Assembly (NCBI GenBank): GCA_016194935.1
Contig: JACQAO010000039.1
Span: 1 to 59,577, forward strand
From: Betaproteobacteria bacterium
GTDB lineage: Bacteria; Pseudomonadota; Gammaproteobacteria; Burkholderiales; Rhodocyclaceae
Reading direction: 5' to 3'
DNA: 59,577 nt
In this document: positions 1-8,652 of the stretch, in pieces
How the letters are laid out: each line of letters begins with the position of its first letter
Numbering within the stretch: position 1 is the first letter of the stretch
Notes under the pieces: model-generated
Databases searched by the model: none
Told to the model about the DNA's origin: nothing
Seen by the model: only the letters and a program-made list of their open reading frames with translations
Program-made: the position numbers and the translations under genes

Positions 1-637
1 GCCAGTTGGTGATGGTGATGGTGAGGACGATATAAATGATCAGCGCGCCGACGGTGATCAGGGCAAAGCTGATTTCGTATTTGAACAGCAGGATGCCCAG
101 CACCAGCGAAATTTCCACCAGCGTCGGCAGGATCGAATACAGGGTATAGCTGATCAATGAGCTGATGGCGCGCGTGCCGCGTTCGATGTCGCGCGTCAGC
201 CCGCCGGTTTGCCGCTCCAGGTGGAAGCGCAGCGAAAGCGCGTGCAAGTGCTCGAACACCTGCAGCGAGATAGTGCGCACCGCGCGCTGGGTGACGCGAG
301 CGAAGATCAGCTCGCGCAATTCGGTGAACAGCGAAGTCGAAAAGCGCAGCGCGCCGTAAGCCGCCACCAAGCCTAGCGGCACCAGCACCCTAAGATCCTG
401 CGGGGGTGCAAGCAACATTGCCTTGTCGGCTGGCACGCCGAGAGTATCAATGATGTCCTTGAAGATCAGCGGCACCGCCACATTCGCCAGCTTGGCGCAG
501 ATCAGGCAGGCCAGCGCAAAAGCGACGCGACCCTTCCACGCCAGCAGATAAGGCAGCAGCGACTTGATGGTTTTCCAGGCTTGCGGTTCGGCGAGGGGCG
601 GCCCCGGCAGGGCGGCGGAAGGTGGGCTACGGCGCAT
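1..637 (-). CDS. Atm1/HMT1-like ABC exporter, N-terminal part (runs off the window)
   Basis: The first 212 residues of a half-size ABC transporter are visible, starting MRRSPPSAALPGPP; the rest lies left of base 1. The protein has a short proline-rich cytosolic N-terminus, then several hydrophobic segments. A signature stretch near residue 155 (LRFHLERQTGGLTRDIERGT) is the cytoplasmic loop typical of Atm1/HMT1-type exporters, which move glutathione or metal-thiol conjugates across the inner membrane. The ATPase domain is outside the window, so nucleotide-binding motifs cannot be checked. A 107-bp palindromic element lies just upstream, separating it from the histidine kinase gene. The family call is fairly safe; the substrate is not known. 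Confidence 0.85.
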   Translation of the reverse strand, partial: MRRSPPSAALPGPPLAEPQAWKTIKSLLPYLLAWKGRVAFALACLICAKLANVAVPLIFKDIIDTLGVPADKAMLLAPPQDLRVLVPLGLVAAYGALRFSTSLFTELRELIFARVTQRAVRTISLQVFEHLHALSLRFHLERQTGGLTRDIERGTRAISSLISYTLYSILPTLVEISLVLGILLFKYEISFALITVGALIIYIVLTITITNW

Positions 638-646
638 ACGGTAATT

Positions 647-753
647 TTATTCCATTTCCAAATCAATTGTGACGCGAAGACGAGCCGAAGACAGTGCGAT
701 TAGCACGGCAAGGCGAAGTCGACAAAGTCACGGTTGATTTGGAAATGGAATAA
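647..753. repeat. 107-bp element with 20-bp perfect terminal inverted repeats
   Basis: The ends are exact inverted repeats: TTATTCCATTTCCAAATCAA at 647-666 and its complement at 734-753. After two mismatches the arms continue with GTGAC/GTCAC (669-673 and 727-731). The roughly 50-base interior is not palindromic but has repeated GCGAAG/CGAAGAC-like words. It fills nearly the whole gap between two minus-strand genes. It may be a small non-autonomous mobile or REP-like element, or a large transcript hairpin. Confidence 0.7.
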
Positions 754-780
754 GCGGGTATCCGGAATCCGGTGTGCAAA

Positions 781-2094
781 TCACCTCTTCCTCTCTTGCC
801 GGTAACGGAAGACCAGGCCGCATCCTTCCGGTCGTTCGTGCAAGCTCACAACGCCGCCCAGACGCATCGCGGCTTCCCGTGCGATTGTCAGCCCGAGACC
901 GCTGCCTGCACCGCTTGCACCGGGTATCCGGTAGAACGCATCGAAGACACACGCGCGTTCGGAAGCGGGAATTCCCGGACCGTTATCGACCACTTCGATA
1001 ACGGCGTGGGTGTGATCCGACAGGAGCCGGATCGTCACTTCCCCGCCCGCTGGCGTGTATTTCAAGGCATTTTCCAGCGCATTTTTAATAATCAGCCGCA
1101 GCGCATCCGGCGCGGCGCGTACCGGGAGGGGCGTGCTTTCCTCCAGCCCCAGGTCGATGTTTTTGTCCTCGGCCAAGGGTAGATATTCAGCAATCAATTC
1201 GCGCACCAGCGCCGAGAGACTGACCTCCACCGCCCCGCTGGCGCCGGCTTGAGTTCTGGCAAGGTTGAGGAGTTGCTCGGTCAAATGCCGCGCGCGTTCG
1301 ATTCCTTCCTGTAGCGGCGTCACGCGGTCGCGCAGGCTGTCCAGAGAGTCGGCCTGGCGCAGGTTCTGCGCCTGCACCGATAACGCGGTGAGCGGGCTGC
1401 GGAGCTCATGGGCCGCGTCGGCGATGAAGCGCCGCTGTTGCGCCATCAATTGATTCACCCGTTCCAGCAGGCGGTTGATGGCTTGTACGAAGGGCGTGAT
1501 CTCTTCCGGCAGGCCGGGGTCCGGCACAGGCTCGGGCCGATCCGCCGGCTGCTCGTCCAGACGCCTGGAAAGCCGGGTGATCGGGGCCAGCTCGCTCCGC
1601 ACAATACGCACAATCAGCCACGCCAGCAGAGGCAACAACAGCAGCAAAGGAATCAGCGTGCGCAACGCGCTGTCGATGGCGATCTCGTCACGCGCATCGG
1701 TGGGTTGGGTAACCACGGTGCGTTGTCCTGGCGGCGTGTCGCGGATGAACACCCGCAGGCGTTCGGACGCCGTGTTGAGCGTATGAAAACCCGCCGCAAG
1801 GTCGCCGGAAAGCCAGGCGGGGCGCGGATCATCAGGCAGATGGAGAATCACGATGCGTGACTCCGGGTCGCTGAGAGCGCCGACCCCGGCGTTCTGGCGC
1901 CGCGGCCACGCCAGAGAAGATTCGGCGGCGCCTCCTGTGCTCAACGTAGCGATCTGCCGCAGCATGTCATCCTGGAATTCCCTGGCTTCCGAATACGCGA
2001 GGAAAAACGAGGCCGTTGCCGCCGTCAGACCCGCCAGCAAAATGGCGCCACCCAACATGAGCGACAAGTGCCGTTGCAAAGAACGTCTCTTCAT
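781..2094 (-). CDS. Sensor histidine kinase (QseC/TctE-like) of the RND operon
   Basis: A 437-residue inner-membrane kinase. TM1 is at about residues 12-34, followed by a periplasmic sensor of about 110 residues, then a leucine-rich TM2 at about 146-166 and a linker. The HisKA domain has the phosphoacceptor H229 in AAHELRSPLTAL. The HATPase domain shows the N box (NALENALKYTP), the G1 box (DNGPGIP) and the G2 box (GSGLGLTIA). It is the last gene of the operon, 11 bases after the RND pump stop; its partner regulator is the first gene, at 7932-8612. The layout suggests it senses a substrate of the pump, probably a metal or other envelope stressor, but the periplasmic domain does not reveal the ligand. 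Confidence 0.9.
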   Translation of the reverse strand: MKRRSLQRHLSLMLGGAILLAGLTAATASFFLAYSEAREFQDDMLRQIATLSTGGAAESSLAWPRRQNAGVGALSDPESRIVILHLPDDPRPAWLSGDLAAGFHTLNTASERLRVFIRDTPPGQRTVVTQPTDARDEIAIDSALRTLIPLLLLLPLLAWLIVRIVRSELAPITRLSRRLDEQPADRPEPVPDPGLPEEITPFVQAINRLLERVNQLMAQQRRFIADAAHELRSPLTALSVQAQNLRQADSLDSLRDRVTPLQEGIERARHLTEQLLNLARTQAGASGAVEVSLSALVRELIAEYLPLAEDKNIDLGLEESTPLPVRAAPDALRLIIKNALENALKYTPAGGEVTIRLLSDHTHAVIEVVDNGPGIPASERACVFDAFYRIPGASGAGSGLGLTIAREAAMRLGGVVSLHERPEGCGLVFRYRQERKR

Positions 2095-2105
2095 ATCAAA
2101 AGGAG

Positions 2106-5100
2106 TTAGAGGGAGTTAGAGCCAATTTCATTTGTCATTTTCTCAAAGCGCCCAAAGTGTCCAAAACGCAAAGCCAGTGTCGGCAGCACCAGCAGATTCA
2201 AAACAGTCGACGTAATCAGCCCGCCGAGAATGACGACCGCCATCGGCCCTTCAATTTCATTTCCAGGCGCACCACTGTATATTGCCAGCGGCAAAAGCCC
2301 CAATGCCGTGACCAGGGCGGTCATCAAAATCGGCGTCAACCGCTCGGATGCGCCACGCCTCGCCGTATCCGCTCCCCAAACCATGCCTTCCCGATTTACC
2401 AGATGCTGATAATGGGAAATCAGCATGATCGAGTTGCGCAAGGTAATGCCGAACAAAGTGACAAAGCCGACCGAGGAACCCAGCGTCAGATTGCCGCCGG
2501 TGATCAGCACCGTCACCACGCCACCGACCAGCGCAAACGGCAGGTTCACCAGAACCAGCAGCAGCGCGCGCGTGCTGCGCAAGGCCACGAACAGCAGTAG
2601 CAGAATGCCGATTCCCGCCAGGGCGGTGTTAACCAGCAAATCATGCTGCGACTGCACCCGCGCCTGCGCTTCACCGGCGAATACCGCATACGTGCCGTTG
2701 GGGAAAACCACTTCCTGTTTGATCCGCTTTTGCGCCTCCGCGACAAAATCGCCGACTGTCCGCCCGCGCACGCCGGATGCAACCGTTTGCAGGCGCTGCC
2801 CGCCGGTGTGTTGAATCTGATAGCGGCCAGTGGATTGCACAATATCGGCCAGTTGTTTAAGCGCAACCGCCACGCCTTGCGGATTGCGCAGGGGCAACGA
2901 TCCCACTTGCGCCGGGCTTTCGCGGTAAGCGGGGCTCAAGGATACGGCAACGTCGTAGACCCGGTTGCCTGCATAAATTTGTGCGACCGTGACCCCTTTA
3001 TATGCGGCCTGAATCGCCTCCAGCACATCCACCGGCTCGAAACCGAAACGTGTCAATTGATCCTGGCGTAAACGGATCACCAGTTGCGGCGTGCCGGGCG
3101 GCGATTGCACGCTGACGCCGACGGCGCCGGGGATGCGGTTCAACACCTGGGCGATTTCCTGCGCCTTGGCATCCAGGATATCGAGATTGTTGCCGAAGAT
3201 ATTCACGATCACCGGCGCTGTGTAGCCGGAAATGGTTTCATCTATCCGCTCGGTGAGGAAGGTATTGACGGAAGTCGTCAAGCCCGGAAAACCTGCCAGG
3301 GTACGCTGGATGTCGGCCAGAGTGCGCGCCTGTTCGCTCCCCGACAAGGTCTTGAGATCGACTTCAAATTCGCTGGTGTTGACGCCCACCGGATCCACGA
3401 CCTCGGCAGCCCGACCGGCGCGCTGGGCCACCAGACGCACGTCGGGAATTTTGCTTAATGCCAGGGTAATCCGGCTTCCGATTCGCATTGATTCAGCCAG
3501 AGAAGTGCCGGGCGCTGCCGCCATGTGCACAATGTAATGTCCTTCCCTCATCTCCGGGATAAAGCTGCCGCTCAGAAATGGCAATGTTGCCAGCGATCCG
3601 ACGCAAAGCACGACGATCATCGCAATAATTAAACGCGAGCGGTGCTCGACGCAGGACAGCAAGCGCCCGTAGCGCTCCTTTAATCCTTGCACCAGCCTCG
3701 GCGCCTGCGCCTGTAGCGATTTCCCGGTCAATAGCGCGTAAGCCAATGCCGGCGTAACCGTCAGGGCCACGACCAGCGACGCCAGAATGGCGAGGATGTA
3801 AGCGATGCCCAGAGGCGCAAACAATTTTCCGGCGACACCGGACAAAGTCAGCACCGGCAGAAATACCAGGGCAACGATAAAAGTTGCAAACACCACCGCA
3901 CTGCGCACTTCAAGCGATGCCTTGAGCACCACGCGTGCCGCGGATAAAGGTTTTTCCAGCATCTGATTTTCGCGCAGCCGGCGAAAAATATTTTCCACAT
4001 CCACAATGGCGTCATCCACCACTTCCCCCAGGGCGATCGCCAATCCGCCGAGCGTCATGGTATTCAGGCTGACGTCAAAATAACGCAGAACGATCACCGC
4101 CGTCAGTAGAGACAGGGGAATGGCCGTGGCCGAGATGAAAGCCGTCCGGACATTCAGCAAAAACAAAAACAGCACGCCGATCACCAGAACGCCGCCCAGC
4201 AGCAGTGCGGTGCGCAGATGACCGATGGCGGCCAGAATAAAATTGGCGGCCCGGAAAATATCCGCATGCAGCTTTACCTGGCTATTGGCCAGCACGGGTT
4301 GCAATCCCGTCAGCGCCTGCTCCACCGATTCGGTGACCGACATCGTGTCCGCGCGATATTGGCTTTCGACGATCAGCATCACGCCGGGCTGATTGCCGAT
4401 GGATGCGGCGCCGACTGCGGGCGCCGGCGCCAGGACGACATGCGCGATATCGCCCAGATGAATGCCTGTTCCATTCTTGTAGCGCACCACGACCTGGGCC
4501 AGTTGCCCGGCGGTTTGCACCTGGCCCTCGGTATTCAGGACAATGTGCTGGTTGGCGTTTTCCAGAAAACCCGCGCCGCGCACGCCCGTCGAACGCTGGG
4601 CGGCGCTCAACACTTCCTGCAAGGACAAGCCATAACGCACCAGCTTTTGCGGATCGACTTGAATCTGAAATTGCTGCACATCGCCACCGAATACCACCAC
4701 GTCGGCCACGCCCGGCAGGCCGAGAAGCTGGGGCCGCAAGGTCCATTCGGCGATGTCATGCAATTCCATCCGGGAGCGCGCGGCGGAAGTCAAACCGATG
4801 ACCATCACTACGCTGGTCGATGAACTGAGCGGCAGCAGCGCAGGCGGCTTGACCCCGCGCGGCAGTTTTCCCGCAATGCTGCCGAGGCGTTCCGACGTCA
4901 ATTGCCGGGCACGGTAGACATCCATGCTGTCGCTGAAGGTTATGCTCACCATGGACAAACCCTGCAACGATTTGGAGCGCATGGTTTTGAGTCCGAGCGT
5001 ACCGCCCAGTGCATTCTCGATAGTCTGAGTAACCAATACTTCGACCTGTTCGCTCGACAGACCCGGAGCTTCGGTCTGGACAATCGCCATGGGCGGCGCG

Positions 5101-5225
5101 AACTCCGGGAATACATCGAGCTTGGACTGATACAGCGTATACACGCCGTAACCCGCCAGCAGGCACGCCAGGCTGATCACCACGCCGCGCAGGCGGATGG
5201 AAAAACGGACAATGGCGGTCAGCAT
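2106..5225 (-). CDS. RND heavy-metal-efflux-type pump (CusA/CzcA family)
   Basis: A 1039-residue RND permease, normal length for the HME class. I start it at MLTAIVRFSIRLRG; the open frame continues further upstream, but that part is read from a palindromic repeat and would add an unlikely leader. TM4 carries acidic residues in LGEVVDDAIVDVEN, the proton-relay region. The N-terminal half has the usual pattern of one helix, a large periplasmic domain, then a helix bundle; the second half repeats this. The TM4 motif differs from classical CusA and CzcA as I remember them, so the metal cannot be assigned. It lies downstream of its adaptor and outer-membrane partner and upstream of the kinase. 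Confidence 0.9.
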   Translation of the reverse strand: MLTAIVRFSIRLRGVVISLACLLAGYGVYTLYQSKLDVFPEFAPPMAIVQTEAPGLSSEQVEVLVTQTIENALGGTLGLKTMRSKSLQGLSMVSITFSDSMDVYRARQLTSERLGSIAGKLPRGVKPPALLPLSSSTSVVMVIGLTSAARSRMELHDIAEWTLRPQLLGLPGVADVVVFGGDVQQFQIQVDPQKLVRYGLSLQEVLSAAQRSTGVRGAGFLENANQHIVLNTEGQVQTAGQLAQVVVRYKNGTGIHLGDIAHVVLAPAPAVGAASIGNQPGVMLIVESQYRADTMSVTESVEQALTGLQPVLANSQVKLHADIFRAANFILAAIGHLRTALLLGGVLVIGVLFLFLLNVRTAFISATAIPLSLLTAVIVLRYFDVSLNTMTLGGLAIALGEVVDDAIVDVENIFRRLRENQMLEKPLSAARVVLKASLEVRSAVVFATFIVALVFLPVLTLSGVAGKLFAPLGIAYILAILASLVVALTVTPALAYALLTGKSLQAQAPRLVQGLKERYGRLLSCVEHRSRLIIAMIVVLCVGSLATLPFLSGSFIPEMREGHYIVHMAAAPGTSLAESMRIGSRITLALSKIPDVRLVAQRAGRAAEVVDPVGVNTSEFEVDLKTLSGSEQARTLADIQRTLAGFPGLTTSVNTFLTERIDETISGYTAPVIVNIFGNNLDILDAKAQEIAQVLNRIPGAVGVSVQSPPGTPQLVIRLRQDQLTRFGFEPVDVLEAIQAAYKGVTVAQIYAGNRVYDVAVSLSPAYRESPAQVGSLPLRNPQGVAVALKQLADIVQSTGRYQIQHTGGQRLQTVASGVRGRTVGDFVAEAQKRIKQEVVFPNGTYAVFAGEAQARVQSQHDLLVNTALAGIGILLLLFVALRSTRALLLVLVNLPFALVGGVVTVLITGGNLTLGSSVGFVTLFGITLRNSIMLISHYQHLVNREGMVWGADTARRGASERLTPILMTALVTALGLLPLAIYSGAPGNEIEGPMAVVILGGLITSTVLNLLVLPTLALRFGHFGRFEKMTNEIGSNSL

Positions 5226-5285
5226 GACTTGAGATGAAAACAAATATCCATGCTTAGAGCCTATCCGTGAATAATCCAGCCCTGC

Positions 5286-5385
5286 GTTGCAGCGCATCCG
5301 CGATGGATGCAAGGCGCGAGCCGCTGCCCAATGTACATCATTGGGCAAGGCTCGTAACGCCGCAGACGCGCGGATGCGCTGCAAC
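5286..5385. repeat. Nested palindromic repeat upstream of the RND pump gene
   Basis: Perfect 17-bp arms GTTGCAGCGCATCCGCG (5286-5302) and complement (5369-5385) enclose a second, imperfect palindrome centred on CCCAATGTACATCATTGGG. It sits between the adaptor and pump genes of a single operon, so any transcript through it would fold into a long hairpin. The central TGTAC-type core resembles that of the element at 57587-57728, suggesting one repeat family. Confidence 0.65.
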
Positions 5386-5393
5386 CCTTCGGG

Positions 5394-5492
5394 CCAAGGC
5401 CGATTTGAGCGCATCCCTTTGTCGCAAGCCGCTTACGGTGATGACACCGCCGCGCGTCTTGCTTCGCGGGCTGCATCTCAAATCGGCCTTGG
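5394..5492. repeat. Inverted repeat whose right arm encodes the end of the adaptor protein
   Basis: Perfect 16-bp arms: CCAAGGCCGATTTGAG at 5394-5409 and its complement at 5477-5492. The right arm, read on the minus strand, supplies the last four codons (P-R-P-I) and the stop codon of the membrane fusion protein. The element therefore appears to have inserted at, or been recruited into, the 3' end of that gene. It directly follows the nested palindrome at 5286-5385. Confidence 0.65.
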
Positions 5493-6530
5493 CGCAGCCT
5501 GCGGCCGCAACTCCTCGGAAAGCAAAAGCTGCGCGCCGTTGACGACGACACGCTGTTGCGGCTTGAATCCCTGGGTCACAAAAAAACCGCCCTGCATGGG
5601 AGATTGCTGCGCCACCGGATAGCGACCGAAATGCGTTGCGTCGATCTGCCGATAGGCCCATGGCTGGCCGCCGTACCAGACAATCGCAGCGGCTGGGATG
5701 AGGATGCCGCGTGTTATTTGCCCGGGTGTGGGCAGATACGCTGCAATATTTGTCCCGGTCGCAGTCGGTACTGCTGCGCGATAAATAAATGTGCTGCCTT
5801 GAACGACAGGATCGCTTTGCGGCGAGGGCGAAACCAGGTAGGCCGATTGCCGCCGGTACTGGTTTGCGCTGATCTGAATTTGCGCTGGCGCCGCCATGTC
5901 GTCATCCAGCGGCAAGGCCACGCGCAGCAGCACCTCCTGCCGGTTTAATAGCCGCGTCAACTCGGGCGAATGGGCGTCGAGCGCCCAGCGCGCAAGCGTC
6001 GCGCCGAATTGCAGCCGCGCCGCAGCCTGGATGTTCCGGGTGTTAAGCGCGGCAATGTCTGACCTGGCCTGAGCGGATTGATACGCCGCGTGCGCCGCCT
6101 GATATGTTTTCAGAGAAACATTTTGATTGTCCTGATACAGCACGCGGCTGCGCTGGTATTCCTGCTGCGCGGCCACCGCCATCGCCTGCGCAGCGTCGGC
6201 ATCCGCCAGCGCCGTTGCGTAACGTGCGTGTAAATCGACCAGCGGCTGCAAATCCAGTACCGTCCCATAGGCCGCAGTTTCTGCCTGATAGTTTGCGGCG
6301 AGCAAGGGTTCGGTGCGAATATCGCTTTGTATTTGGGTGGCGCTGTCGAGCATCACCACAGTCACGCCGTTCACAATCGCAACAGCTTGCGTTGCCGCAG
6401 CCGGCGTGCCGGCTTTGTCCTTCCCTCCCGTGTCAAATTTTCCAGTAGCCAGGATCCAGACGATGGCCGCAGCCAGGCCCGGCAACAGGATTGCGAGAAT
6501 GATGCGTTTGGTATGCGGTCGCAGATCCAT
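5478..6530 (-). CDS. RND periplasmic membrane fusion protein (CusB/HlyD-like)
   Basis: A 350-residue adaptor that should bridge the RND pump to the outer-membrane channel. I start it at MDLRPHTKRIILAILLPG, preceded by AAAGAAAAA and lying 13 bases after the channel gene's stop. One N-terminal TM anchor lies at about residues 8-28. A helical hairpin at about 110-185 is rich in Ala and Gln (ADADAAQAMAVAAQQEYQRS). Beta-rich lipoyl and barrel regions lie on either side. I see no Met- or His-rich metal-binding N-terminus. The final residues PRPI come from a palindromic repeat arm, so the native C-terminus may have been different. Confidence 0.85.
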   Translation of the reverse strand: MDLRPHTKRIILAILLPGLAAAIVWILATGKFDTGGKDKAGTPAAATQAVAIVNGVTVVMLDSATQIQSDIRTEPLLAANYQAETAAYGTVLDLQPLVDLHARYATALADADAAQAMAVAAQQEYQRSRVLYQDNQNVSLKTYQAAHAAYQSAQARSDIAALNTRNIQAAARLQFGATLARWALDAHSPELTRLLNRQEVLLRVALPLDDDMAAPAQIQISANQYRRQSAYLVSPSPQSDPVVQGSTFIYRAAVPTATGTNIAAYLPTPGQITRGILIPAAAIVWYGGQPWAYRQIDATHFGRYPVAQQSPMQGGFFVTQGFKPQQRVVVNGAQLLLSEELRPQAAPRPI

Positions 6531-6543
6531 TTTTTCTTTACCT

Positions 6544-7935
6544 CTATTCGGGCTTGGCGGGAAAGTCGGCAGCCGATAGCGGCCTTTGCATGGCGTCTTC
6601 CAATTGACCGATGGCAGCCTGCACTTGCACCAGCGCATCCTGGCGGGCGAGCGCATTATCCTCAAAAACATGTTGCGCCAGCGCCAGCGTCAGCCTGTCC
6701 GCCTCGCCGGCGTTGAAGGTCTTTTGAATATCGCGCAATTGACGCTGCCGGGCAGACAGCAGCGATTCTGCAAGGCGCAGATTGTCCAATGCGGCGCGAT
6801 AATTTTGCACCGCCCGCCCGGTCTCGCTAATGGCTTGCGCTTGCAAGGCGTTGACGCGCGCAGCCGCTTCCTGGCGGCGTGCGCCGGCTTCGGCAATCGG
6901 CCCTTGATTCTGATTGAAGAGCGGCAAGCTGATTGTGGAAGCCGGCAACAGGAATTTGTGCGCGCCCGCATCGAAAGTGTAACCGGGCCCGATATGAATA
7001 TCGGGATACTGCCGGGCGATTTCCAGTTGCAGCGCCGCCTGGCTGGCCGCGTACTCCGATAACGCCGCCAATACGTCGGCGCGGTTGAGAATCGCCTGAC
7101 GGCGCGCATCATCGCTCGGAATTTCGGGATAAACGCGCGCAAAGACCTCGAAACCGATTTGGACGTTAGCCAGCGCATCCGCCGGCAACCCGATCACCGC
7201 CGCGATTTGCGCGCGCTCATCCTGTCCCGCCTGTTGCGCATGCGCCAGATCGACGCGATATCCGGCGAGTGCAATGCGCGCTTGATTGGCTTCCGGCGCC
7301 GATGCCGCGCCTACGGCCAGGCGCTTGTCCAGCATCGCTATGATCTCCTGCTGCGTGGTAATTTGTTGCTCCAGCATCTGCACTCTGCGGGTCGCGGCAT
7401 AGAAGTTAAGCAGATGGCTGCGCAAGCGGCTGCGTACCTGCCAGGCGACATTGCCGATATTCAGCCGCGCGGCGTCTGACAGTTGTTGCGCTTGCGCCAC
7501 CCGGTAGCCGCGCTTGCCGGCAGTTTCAATCGGAATATCCAGGCCCAGGCCGAAGGTATACGGCGATTCGCCGGCTTTGGCGTTGGTGGAGTAACCGAAC
7601 GGTAATTGGAGGGTTGGGTTGAGGTTCTGCCCTGCACTCACAACGGCTGCCTGACTGGCGTTGTAACGGGTGCGTGCAATATCCAATACCGGACTGAAAT
7701 AGAAAGCAGCCAGCGTCAGCGTGTTTAAATTCCAGACGCCGGGCGTGCAGGCTTCACTATTGCCACAGTGCGCAGCAAGGTAGCTTCGCAGATCCGGATT
7801 ATCCAGCGTGCGTGTTTCAAAAGCTTTCATCAACGCCGCTGGTGCAATAGCTTGTGGGTGATAAGTCGCGCAACCGGACAGCGCGAGCAAACCGGCGACA
7901 GTTGCACCACATATGAAGAGGGAGCGAACTTTCAT
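6544..7935 (-). CDS. TolC/CusC-like outer-membrane efflux lipoprotein
   Basis: A 463-residue outer-membrane factor with a lipoprotein signal (LLALSGC, predicted lipidated Cys at 22). Two repeats of long alpha-helical OEP domains follow, rich in Ala, Gln and Arg (for example residues 140-250 and 340-440). The start ATG overlaps the stop of the response-regulator gene by four bases (ATGA), implying translational coupling. It is the exit duct of the tripartite pump formed with the two following genes. Confidence 0.9.
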   Translation of the reverse strand: MKVRSLFICGATVAGLLALSGCATYHPQAIAPAALMKAFETRTLDNPDLRSYLAAHCGNSEACTPGVWNLNTLTLAAFYFSPVLDIARTRYNASQAAVVSAGQNLNPTLQLPFGYSTNAKAGESPYTFGLGLDIPIETAGKRGYRVAQAQQLSDAARLNIGNVAWQVRSRLRSHLLNFYAATRRVQMLEQQITTQQEIIAMLDKRLAVGAASAPEANQARIALAGYRVDLAHAQQAGQDERAQIAAVIGLPADALANVQIGFEVFARVYPEIPSDDARRQAILNRADVLAALSEYAASQAALQLEIARQYPDIHIGPGYTFDAGAHKFLLPASTISLPLFNQNQGPIAEAGARRQEAAARVNALQAQAISETGRAVQNYRAALDNLRLAESLLSARQRQLRDIQKTFNAGEADRLTLALAQHVFEDNALARQDALVQVQAAIGQLEDAMQRPLSAADFPAKPE

Positions 7936-8612
7936 TCCGCGCTCTCACTTCCGCCAGGCCGCGTCACCATCCAGCCGGCGCCGCGTACATTCTTGATGAC
8001 GTCGGCGCCAAGTTTTTTTCGCACCCCGTGAATCAGGAAATCCACGGCATTGCTTTCCACTTCCTCATTCCAGCCGTAAATGCGCTCCTCCAGTTCGGCG
8101 CGGGTGAGAATCGCGCCGGGGCGCAGCAGCAGTGCATGCAATAGTGCGAACTCACGCGCGCTCAACAACTCCACGGCATCGCCGCAGCGCGCCTCGCGGC
8201 TTGCCGGGTCGAGGCTGACCTTGCCGTTGCTGAGCAGCGGCGCCGCCTGGCCGCCCTGGCGGCGGATAATTGCCCGCAACCGGGCCAGCAGTTCGTTGAC
8301 ATCGAAAGGCTTCACCAGATAATCGTCGGCGCCGAAATCCAGTCCCTTGATCCGGTCATCGACGCCGTCGCGGGCGGTGATGACCATGACCGGCACAGCA
8401 TTACCCGCCTTCCGCAGGCGGCGCAGCACTTCCAGTCCATCGCGCTTGGGCAGGCCCAGGTCGAGCAGCACGGCCTGGTGCTCGCCGTGTTCGAGCACGC
8501 TGCCGGCAGCGGCCCCATCACTCACCCAGTCCACCGCATATGCGGCGTCCTTGAGGGCAACGGATACAGCTTCACCGATCATGTAATCGTCTTCGACGAG
8601 CAGGATACGCAT
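7932..8612 (-). CDS. OmpR/PhoB-family response regulator (QseB-like)
   Basis: A 226-residue two-component regulator. The receiver domain (1-120) shows the acidic pair in VEDD, the phosphoacceptor Asp in LLDLGLPKRDG, and the conserved Lys in YLVKPF. A winged-helix DNA-binding domain follows (SAREFALLHALLLRPGAILTRAELEERIYG). I start it at MRILLVEDD because TTGGA lies six bases upstream; an in-frame ATG two codons earlier is possible. First gene of the pump operon and cognate to the kinase at 781-2094, so it most likely controls its own operon. Confidence 0.92.
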   Translation of the reverse strand: MRILLVEDDYMIGEAVSVALKDAAYAVDWVSDGAAAGSVLEHGEHQAVLLDLGLPKRDGLEVLRRLRKAGNAVPVMVITARDGVDDRIKGLDFGADDYLVKPFDVNELLARLRAIIRRQGGQAAPLLSNGKVSLDPASREARCGDAVELLSAREFALLHALLLRPGAILTRAELEERIYGWNEEVESNAVDFLIHGVRKKLGADVIKNVRGAGWMVTRPGGSESAE

Positions 8613-8652
8613 CAGCATTCCAATCGCGTCTGTCAGATAGTCTCGTGCTTCT

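Noticed and set aside
5226-5414. N-terminal extension of the RND pump reading frame
   Set aside because: It is translated from palindromic repeat sequence; normal family length and the usual N-terminal helix begin at 5225.
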